From the NCBI GenBank assembly GCA_900317795.1, contig ONIF01000133.1, positions 1 through 5,748 of the forward strand: a stretch of 5,748 bases of DNA, in the 5' to 3' direction. The stretch's first letter is position 1. Each line of letters starts with the position of its first letter. The translations under genes were made by a program, and so were the position numbers. The DNA is from an uncultured Eubacteriales bacterium (lineage in GTDB: Bacteria > Bacillota > Clostridia > Oscillospirales > Acutalibacteraceae). The notes below the pieces were generated by a model. It had not been told where the DNA came from. It worked only from the letters and a program-made list of their open reading frames with translations, and searched no databases. Shown here piece after piece: positions 1 through 4,450 of the stretch.

Positions 1-1226
1 GAGGAAAGTGTATCATGTCTTATCTCCGCACCTCTTACGGCTTTCATCATAGCCTGCTCAAATGACGGGGCGATTGACATAACTTCGCCTGTTGCCTTCA
101 TCTGAGTGCCGAGAGTTCTCTTTGCATATACAAATTTATCGAAAGGCCATTTCGGGAATTTTACAACAACATAGTCTATTGTAGGCTCGAAACAAGCATA
201 AGTTGTGCCTGTAACGGCATTTTTGATTTCATTGAGAGTGTAGCCGATAGCAAGCTTAGCGGCTACTTTTGCAATAGGATAGCCTGTTGCCTTTGAAGCG
301 AGGGCTGAAGAACGTGATACACGGGGATTTACCTCGATAACGGCATATTTAAAGCTTTCGGGTTCCAATGCAAACTGACAGTTACAGCCGCCCTCTACAC
401 CCAAAGCTCTTACTATATCAAGAGCAGCGGAACGGAGCATTTGATATTCTTTATCGGCAAGGGTTATGGCAGGTGCTACAACGATACTGTCACCTGTATG
501 AACGCCTACGGGGTCAACGTTCTCCATTGAACATACTGTAATGGCATTTCCGAGTTTGTCACGAACTACTTCAAATTCGATTTCTTTCCAGCCCGAAATA
601 CACTTTTCAACAAGTACCTGAGTAATAGGTGAAAGTGCAAGACCGTTTGCAGTTATTTCACGGAGTTCATCTTCGTTATTTACAATACCACCGCCTGTAC
701 CGCCAAGAGTGAATGCAGGGCGAATTATAACAGGGTAGCCGATTTCATTGGCAAACTCAACGGCTGACTGTACGTCATTGACAACGGTTGACGGAATAAC
801 AGGCTGTCCTATGGATTCCATAGTATCTTTAAACATCTGTCTGTCTTCAGCCTTGTCAATAGTTTCGGGCTTTGCACCAAGAAGTTTTACATTGTGTTTT
901 TTGAGAAATCCCTCTTTAGCAAGCTGCATGGAGAGAGTAAGACCTGTTTGTCCGCCGAGAGTGGAAAGAATTGCATCGGGTTTTTCTTTTTCAATAATTC
1001 TCTTAACGGTTTTGAGGGTAAGAGGCTCAATATAAACTTCGTCAGCCATTGCCTTGTCCGTCATGATGGTAGCAGGATTGGAGTTGACGAGAATAACTTC
1101 AAGACCTTCCTCTTTCAATGCACGGCAAGCCTGAGTGCCTGCATAGTCAAATTCGGCAGCCTGTCCGATTACAATAGGACCTGAACCGATTACGAGAACT
1201 CTTTTTATACTTTTATCCTTAGGCAT
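1..1226 (-). CDS. carB: Carbamoyl-phosphate synthase large subunit, N-terminal part (cut by window edge)
   Basis: The large subunit makes carbamoyl phosphate from bicarbonate, ATP and the ammonia delivered by CarA, feeding pyrimidine and arginine synthesis in the cytoplasm. The 408 complete codons visible here cover the first ATP-grasp (carboxyphosphate) half of a protein normally about 1070 residues long. Visible landmarks are the N-terminal GSGPIVIGQAAEFDYAG block (residues 14-30), the glycine-rich ATP-grasp loop RPAFTLGGTGGG (169-180), ENVDPVGVHTGDS (235-247), and the metal/ATP-binding block EVNPRVSRSSALASKATGYP (298-317). The frame stays open to base 1. The ATG at 1224-1226 lies inside the last codons of carA (8-base overlap), and GGAGG at 1236-1240 sits 9 bases upstream, which fixes the start and suggests translational coupling. 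Identification is close to certain from these family motifs. The second synthetase half and the allosteric domain lie outside the window. Confidence 0.98.
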   Translation of the reverse strand, partial: MPKDKSIKRVLVIGSGPIVIGQAAEFDYAGTQACRALKEEGLEVILVNSNPATIMTDKAMADEVYIEPLTLKTVKRIIEKEKPDAILSTLGGQTGLTLSMQLAKEGFLKKHNVKLLGAKPETIDKAEDRQMFKDTMESIGQPVIPSTVVNDVQSAVEFANEIGYPVIIRPAFTLGGTGGGIVNNEDELREITANGLALSPITQVLVEKCISGWKEIEFEVVRDKLGNAITVCSMENVDPVGVHTGDSIVVAPAITLADKEYQMLRSAALDIVRALGVEGGCNCQFALEPESFKYAVIEVNPRVSRSSALASKATGYPIAKVAAKLAIGYTLNEIKNAVTGTTYACFEPTIDYVVVKFPKWPFDKFVYAKRTLGTQMKATGEVMSIAPSFEQAMMKAVRGAEIRHDTLS

Positions 1227-2301
1227 TTTTGTTATCCTCCATCATCTTTATAAATTTATCAAAAAGGAAATTGGTATCAAGCGGACCTCCGCAAGCTTCG
1301 GGGTGGAACTGTACGGTAAATGCAGGCATATCTGTATAGTCAATACCCTCGCAAGTACCGTCATTTGCATTTACAAAGCTTGCCTTTGCATTTTCGGGGA
1401 ATGAATCCATGAGAACTTCATAGCCGTGATTTTGGCTTGTGATATATACACGACCTGTTTTTGTATCAACGGCAGGCTGGTTTTCACCTCTGTGACCGTA
1501 TTTTAACTTTCTTGTCTGAATGCCCTGAGCCGCTGCAAAGAGCTGATGTCCAAGACAAATGCCAAAAGTAGGGATTTTCTCTTTTGAAAGAATTTTAAGC
1601 TGTTCAATGATTTCGGGATTGTCCTGGGGGTCGCCCGGACCGTTTGAAAGCATAAGTCCGTCGGGATTCATCGCTTTGATTTCTTCGGCTGATGTATAAG
1701 CAGGTACAACCGTGACATTACAGCCACGTTTTACCAGTTCTCTGCGGATATTGAACTTTGCACCGAAGTCCATCATCACTACATTCAATTTTGCATTTTC
1801 AGCCTCAAAGACTTCTGTTTTATCTGTTGTAACGGCTTTTACCGCACCTGTGATTTTAAAGCCTTTGAGAGTGTCTGCATCTGATTGATCGGGTTTTGTA
1901 TAAGTCAGTTTGGCATTCATTACACCGAATTCTCTGACGGTCTTGGTAAGACAGCGGGTATCTATACCGCAAATACCGGGTATGTCATTTTCTTTCAGAT
2001 AGGTGTCAATAGTGCCTTCACTGCGGAAATTGGACGGCTGTTCGCACCATTCTCTTACAATGTAGGCTTTCAAAAACGGTTTTCTGCTTTCAAAGTCGGA
2101 ATGGATAACACCGTAGTCACCAAGCAGAGGGAATGTCTGGCAGACAAGCTGTCCATAAAAGCTGGGGTCGGTTATGGTTTCAAGATAGCCTCCCATGCCT
2201 GTTGTAAAAACAAGCTCTCCGACGACCTCTTTTTCCGCACCGAATGCAAAGCCTTCATAAATATCCCCGTTCTCCAAAATAAGATAGGCTTTTTTCTCCA
2301 T
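1219..2301 (-). CDS. carA: Carbamoyl-phosphate synthase small subunit (glutamine amidotransferase)
   Basis: CarA hydrolyses glutamine and channels ammonia to CarB. The 360-residue product has the usual family length. The N-terminal CPSase_sm domain occupies about residues 1-150 (GFAFGAEKEVVGELVFTTGM near the start, and CGIDTRCLTKTVRE at 111-124). A class I glutamine amidotransferase domain follows, from about 170 to 355. The triad is complete: Cys249 in FGICLGHQ, and His333 and Glu335 in QFHPEACGGP. The oxyanion block LSNGPGDP (218-225) and SQNHGYEV (289-296) are also present. The ATG at 2299-2301 is preceded by a purine-rich AAAGGAAAGGA; its last GGA ends about 13 bases upstream, a rather long spacing. 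The stop TAA (1219-1221) is embedded in the start region of carB. The gene lies 166 bases downstream of an ANTAR regulator on the same strand, with no obvious U-tailed terminator between them, so read-through from that gene is possible. No PyrR-type attenuator was recognised. Confidence 0.98.
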   Translation of the reverse strand: MEKKAYLILENGDIYEGFAFGAEKEVVGELVFTTGMGGYLETITDPSFYGQLVCQTFPLLGDYGVIHSDFESRKPFLKAYIVREWCEQPSNFRSEGTIDTYLKENDIPGICGIDTRCLTKTVREFGVMNAKLTYTKPDQSDADTLKGFKITGAVKAVTTDKTEVFEAENAKLNVVMMDFGAKFNIRRELVKRGCNVTVVPAYTSAEEIKAMNPDGLMLSNGPGDPQDNPEIIEQLKILSKEKIPTFGICLGHQLFAAAQGIQTRKLKYGHRGENQPAVDTKTGRVYITSQNHGYEVLMDSFPENAKASFVNANDGTCEGIDYTDMPAFTVQFHPEACGGPLDTNFLFDKFIKMMEDNKNA

Positions 2302-2327
2302 AATTTTTGACCAATCCTTTCCTTTAA

Positions 2328-2465
2328 TTCAATTAGCAATTAGCAATTAGCAATTAGCAATTTTTCATTTGCAATCGGCAATTTGCAAACTGCCATATTA
2401 TACAATCAGCAACTTTCAGCAAACAATGATAATTGCTCATTGCTAACTGCTAATTGCTAATTGAA
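2328..2465. repeat. Degenerate heptanucleotide array with central strand switch (35-bp inverted repeat)
   Basis: The left arm (2328-2362) holds four and a half tandem copies of the 7-mer AATTAGC. The right arm (2431-2465) carries its reverse complement, with unit TAATTGC. The two arms match at 33 of 35 positions. The 68-base middle is not random: cut into 7-mers from 2332 it keeps the phase, with units such as ATTTGCA, ATCGGCA and ATTTGCA, drifting towards the opposite-strand motif in the right half (ACAATGA, TAATTGC, TCATTGC, TAACTGC). The array fills nearly all of the gap between the ANTAR gene and carA and stops just before the carA ribosome-binding region. In a transcript from the ANTAR promoter it could fold into a long AU-rich hairpin. 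No U tract follows on the carA side, so it does not look like an intrinsic terminator. Its function is unknown, and it may be a dispersed repeat of this genome. Confidence 0.85.
2397..2426 (-). promoter_or_regulatory. Candidate promoter for carAB inside the heptad array
   Basis: On the minus strand a perfect TATAAT (2397-2402) lies in the centre of the repeat, with a weak -35 candidate TTGTTT (2421-2426) 18 bases upstream. Transcription would start near 2390 and give a leader of roughly 90 bases holding only one arm of the inverted repeat. The -10 is convincing but the -35 is poor and the region is AT-rich, so chance is a real alternative. Confidence 0.35.
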
Positions 2466-2467
2466 AT

Positions 2468-3022
2468 TCAGTTTTCGTAGGTACTCAAAATACTTTTGGC
2501 AATTTCGGCTTTTGTGACACGCATATCCATTGCCTGTTTTTCGAGATACCTGTGAGCCTGTGCCTCCGTCATTGAAAGATATTCCATCAGAATATATTTT
2601 GCACGGTTGATAAGGCGAATATCATCAATCTGCTTTTTAAGCCTTACATTTTCTTTCTGCACTCCTCCGAGCCTTTTCTGCATGGCACGGAAAAAATGCA
2701 TGGCTTTTTTAAAAAGCGTTTTGTCAACGGGTTTTGCTATCACAAAAACACCGTATTTTTCGGACTTGCTTTCAAAATATTCTTCCCGCTCTTTCGGCAC
2801 GGCAAGAATGATTTTGGAATTGGTATTTTCAAACAGGTCAACTGCATTTTTACCGCTCAGCCCGTCTTTAAGAGGTATATCTATTATCACAAGGTCATAA
2901 CTCTCGTGAATGTCAGATATATTTTCGGCACTCTCAATGATACTCAGCTGTTCATCTCTGAGCAGGTCATATAAGTATTCAGTGCTTTTTTTATCGGAAG
3001 ATACTACAAGTACACTTTCCAA
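2468..3022 (-). CDS. ANTAR-domain response regulator (putative RNA-binding antiterminator)
   Basis: This 184-residue cytoplasmic protein has the AmiR/NasR/EutV architecture: a receiver-like domain (about 1-105), a helical linker likely to be coiled coil (about 108-138), and a C-terminal ANTAR domain (about 130-180). ANTAR proteins bind paired stem-loops in nascent RNA and prevent termination. The ANTAR signature is clear: RLINRAKYILMEYLSMTEAQ (136-155), then A156, Y159-L160, A164-M165, R168 and EIA (173-175). The receiver is partly degenerate. Asp48 is in the phospho-acceptor position (LVIIDIPLKDG) and Lys97 is present, but the paired acidic residues after strand 1 are reduced to VVSSD, and the usual Thr/Ser after strand 4 is replaced in IILAVPKE. 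The start is TTG (3020-3022): an in-frame TGA lies two codons upstream, and the receiver's first strand begins immediately after it. GGTGAGGG abuts the TTG, and AAAGGTG lies about 10 bases further up. carAB follows on the same strand. The target RNA is not known; nearby nitrogen-related genes are plausible. Confidence 0.88.
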   Translation of the reverse strand: MESVLVVSSDKKSTEYLYDLLRDEQLSIIESAENISDIHESYDLVIIDIPLKDGLSGKNAVDLFENTNSKIILAVPKEREEYFESKSEKYGVFVIAKPVDKTLFKKAMHFFRAMQKRLGGVQKENVRLKKQIDDIRLINRAKYILMEYLSMTEAQAHRYLEKQAMDMRVTKAEIAKSILSTYEN

Positions 3023-3066
3023 CCCTCACCGACACCTTTCCGCAAAATCCTTTTTATCAATTTATT

Positions 3067-3095
3067 ATCATAGCATATTTCAACAAATTTGTCTA
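3067..3095 (-). promoter_or_regulatory. Sigma-A promoter with extended -10 for the ANTAR regulator
   Basis: On the minus strand, TAGACA (3090-3095) and TATGAT (3067-3072) are separated by exactly 17 bp, and TGC immediately precedes the -10, giving the extended TGn motif. Each hexamer matches consensus at five of six positions. The start would fall near 3060, leaving a leader of about 40 bases before the TTG codon. It could also supply part of the carAB transcript by read-through. Confidence 0.65.
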
Positions 3096-3111
3096 TATAT
3101 ATATTATTCAC

Positions 3112-3139
3112 AAATTATTCTATTTTTAAAGAATAAATT
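3112..3139. repeat. Short inverted repeat in the divergent intergenic region
   Basis: TTATTCT (3115-3121) and AGAATAA (3130-3136) are perfect 7-bp arms around an 8-base spacer. Allowing one mismatch, the arms extend to 10 bp (3112-3121 and 3130-3139). The dyad lies between the divergent regulator and PopT genes, about 45 bases before the PopT start. It could be an operator, but the sequence is almost pure A/T, so chance is likely. The rest of 3023-3182 shows no further clear plus-strand promoter; a lone TATACT at 3155-3160 has no matching -35. Confidence 0.35.
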
Positions 3140-3182
3140 ATTTATATCTTCTCATATACTTAACAAGTACAGAGGTGAGGTC

Positions 3183-3965
3183 ATGAAAACAGCTTTCAAA
3201 AATATTTTTTTCGGAATGGCAATCGGTTCATTTATGCTTATCCCCGGTGTAAGCGGAGGCACGACCGCCATTATTTTAGGCATTTATGACAGGTTAATCC
3301 ATGCTGTCAGCGATATTTTCAAACACTTCAAAAAAAATATATATTTTCTTCTTGAAGTAGCATTTGGCGGAATTATCGGGGCAGTCATATTTTCAAAAGG
3401 ACTTTTATGGCTCACAAGTGAATTTCACTTTTTGGTGACATATTTTTTCATAGGAGCAATATTGGGCAGTATTCCCATAATGGTAAAAAAAGCTAATATT
3501 GGAATGCATAATATATATAATGTAGCATTTGCATTATTGGGTATTATTTCAGCTCTCTCCGTCAATTTCATTCCCTCAGGCATTTTTCAAAAAAATTTTA
3601 TCATGCTTTTTCTGTGCGGAATTATCATTGCCGTTGCACTCATACTTCCCGGAATAAGCACTTCACACATCATGCTGGTATTCGGCATATATGAAACAGC
3701 TTTGCAAGCCGTTTCCGAAATGGATATTTTATATATATCCGTACTCGGCACGGGAATTCTGGCAGGCACTTTTTTATTTACAAAAACACTCGGAAAACTC
3801 ATGCAAAAATTCCCCTCCCAAACTTTCATGGCAATAACAGGCTTTGTCATGACATCTGTATATGACATATTCCCGGGACTTCCGCCTTATCCCCAATTTA
3901 TGCCCTGCATTCTGCTTTCCGTCGGTGCATTCATTCTGATATGTTCTTTCACAAACTACAAATGA
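3183..3965 (+). CDS. popT: DUF368/PopT-family polyprenyl-phosphate transporter
   Basis: The 260-residue integral membrane protein belongs to the DUF368 family. Members studied in 2022 (PopT) return undecaprenyl phosphate, the lipid carrier of peptidoglycan and other envelope polymers, across the cytoplasmic membrane. The family hallmark is an internal duplication, each half with a PG(V/I)S motif in a hydrophobic segment. Here these are IPGVSGGTTAIILGIYDRLI (20-39) and LPGISTSHIMLVFGIYETAL (155-174). Roughly eight hydrophobic stretches can be seen (about 8-33, 55-76, 83-101, 113-130, 138-154, 156-178, 184-200, 240-256). Length is towards the short end for the family. The open frame runs much further upstream, but the ATG at 3183 is preferred: it directly begins the conserved N-terminus and has GAGGTGA (3172-3178) just before it, while upstream sequence overlaps the divergent promoter. 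The second motif reads GISTSH rather than the more common GISGS. The TGA stop lies inside the left arm of a repeat element, so the last few residues may come from that element. Function is inferred from family membership only. Confidence 0.88.
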   Translation: MKTAFKNIFFGMAIGSFMLIPGVSGGTTAIILGIYDRLIHAVSDIFKHFKKNIYFLLEVAFGGIIGAVIFSKGLLWLTSEFHFLVTYFFIGAILGSIPIMVKKANIGMHNIYNVAFALLGIISALSVNFIPSGIFQKNFIMLFLCGIIIAVALILPGISTSHIMLVFGIYETALQAVSEMDILYISVLGTGILAGTFLFTKTLGKLMQKFPSQTFMAITGFVMTSVYDIFPGLPPYPQFMPCILLSVGAFILICSFTNYK

Positions 3966-4010
3966 GCAAATTTCTGATTTTTCGTGGAACTGCACAAATA
4001 TCTGTCGCCC

Positions 4011-4077
4011 GACCCCTCCGTCAAAAATTGACAATTAAAATTGTCAATTTTTGCCACCTCCCCTTTCAGGGGAGGCA
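4011..4077 (+). repeat. Repeat unit, copy 1 (conserved flanks around an AT palindrome)
   Basis: The unit has three parts. The first is the 13-mer GACCCCTCCGTCA (4011-4023). The second is a variable perfect palindrome: 14-base arms, 4023-4036 and 4039-4052, around two A bases. The third is a conserved 25-mer (4053-4077) holding the GC hairpin CCTCCCC, loop TTTCA, GGGGAGG (4057-4075). Copy 2 at 4169-4229 is in the opposite orientation with identical flanks and a different palindrome. Confidence 0.85.
4023..4052 (+). terminator. Possible weak intrinsic terminator for popT
   Basis: The AT-rich palindrome of repeat copy 1 ends in TTTTT and lies about 60 bases after the popT stop codon. The stem (AATTGACAATT and its complement) followed by a run of T resembles a weak Rho-independent terminator, which would keep popT transcription out of the amylase gene. 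The stem has few G-C pairs and the T run belongs to the palindrome itself, so termination efficiency is doubtful. Confidence 0.3.
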
Positions 4078-4168
4078 GGAGTGGCAGCAACAAATTTGTG
4101 GGTGTATTTATTTTATATTTCACCAATTTAAATCCATAAACAACTGATTGTAAGCCAAAAACTCGGCT

Positions 4169-4229
4169 TGCCTCCCCTGAAAGGGGAGGTGGCATTTCAT
4201 CACGCCAGTGATGAAATGACGGAGGGGTC
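4169..4229 (-). repeat. Repeat unit, copy 2 (same flanks, different palindrome)
   Basis: This reverse-oriented copy carries the conserved 25-mer (4169-4193) with hairpin CCTCCCC, loop TGAAA, GGGGAGG (4171-4189), and the conserved 13-mer (4217-4229). Between them is a second hairpin with perfect 11-bp arms, CATTTCATCAC (4193-4203) and its complement (4208-4218), closed by loop GCCA. The palindrome is unrelated in sequence and length to that of copy 1, although both occupy the same slot. Confidence 0.85.
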
Positions 4230-4376
4230 ACGAGGGCGACAACAAAATTTGAAATTCTCTGAAAGTTATTTCGTGACACTTTATTTGTGCAGCTTTTCAA
4301 ATTTGCTCATTTATAGTTACAAAAAAATTCTGCATTTGTTGATTTATATTTGTGAAAAATATTAAACATTTTTTTG

Positions 4377-4400
4377 ACAAATCACTTGACATGGATTTGT
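4377..4400. promoter_or_regulatory. Operator-like dyad over the amylase -35 box
   Basis: ACAAATC (4377-4383) and GATTTGT (4394-4400) are perfect 7-bp inverted arms around a 10-base spacer containing the -35 hexamer TTGACA (4386-4391). A dimeric repressor bound here would block RNA polymerase. Arm centres are about 17 bp apart. The sequence does not match the CcpA cre consensus, and no specific regulator is recognised. Confidence 0.4.
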
Positions 4401-4414
4401 TTTGAATTTATAAT
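4386..4414 (+). promoter_or_regulatory. Consensus sigma-A promoter of the amylase gene
   Basis: TTGACA (4386-4391) and TATAAT (4409-4414) match the consensus exactly and are 17 bp apart, predicting a start near 4421 and a leader of about 30 bases. An extra TTGACA (4374-4379) lies 12 bp upstream without a partner -10. AT-rich DNA upstream of the -35 could act as an UP element. The gene's ribosome-binding site, AAAGGAGAGGA, follows at 4434-4444. Confidence 0.85.
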
Positions 4415-4450
4415 AAATACAATAAAATATTTTAAAGGAGAGGATTTTTT

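Larger units (their letters stand above)
3960..4312. repeat. Composite inverted element between popT and the amylase gene
   Basis: Five blocks occur in mirrored order on opposite strands: an outer 14-mer AAATGAGCAAATTT (3960-3973; reverse complement at 4299-4312), CTGCACAAATA (3990-4000; 4282-4292), TGTCGCCC (4003-4010; 4234-4241), a 13-mer (4011-4023; 4217-4229) and a 25-mer (4053-4077; 4169-4193). All five match exactly. The sequence between blocks is unalike, and the right arm is about 35 bases longer. No transposase is visible. The element resembles a non-coding dispersed repeat or MITE-like pair rather than an insertion sequence. The central stretch 4078-4168 holds nothing recognised beyond a small AAGCC/GGCTT hairpin. 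This element explains most of the 485-base gene-free gap. Confidence 0.8.

Noticed and set aside
748..1184. Plus-strand open frames opposite carB
   Set aside because: They are antisense shadows of a highly conserved coding sequence.
2363..2400. ANTAR target hairpin in the carA leader
   Set aside because: On the minus strand TTTGCAA and TTGCAAA flank ATTGCCGA, and an alternative stem closes on TTGCAA. Neither gives a proper hexaloop with A at position 1 and G at position 4, and there is no second hairpin or overlapping terminator.
2328..2465. CRISPR-like array
   Set aside because: The units are 7 bp, contiguous and without unique spacers, and no cas gene is present.
2910..3182. Upstream extension of the PopT frame to an earlier ATG
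   Set aside because: It would overlap the start of the divergent regulator and its promoter, the translated sequence has no family similarity, and the strong ribosome-binding site is next to 3183.
4057..4075. Strong intrinsic terminator formed by the GC hairpin CCTCCCC/GGGGAGG
   Set aside because: No T tract follows on either strand: the plus side continues CAGGAGTGG and the minus side TGGCAAAAA, so the hairpin is better treated as part of the repeat.
3956..4300. Minus-strand open frame of 114 codons across the gene-free region
   Set aside because: It is made of the inverted-repeat blocks (its MPPPLSGEA segment translates the conserved 25-mer) and has low-complexity composition. Such frames in repeats are typically spurious.
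4320..4450. CcpA cre site upstream of the amylase
   Set aside because: No 14-mer matching the cre consensus with its central CG was found near the promoter.
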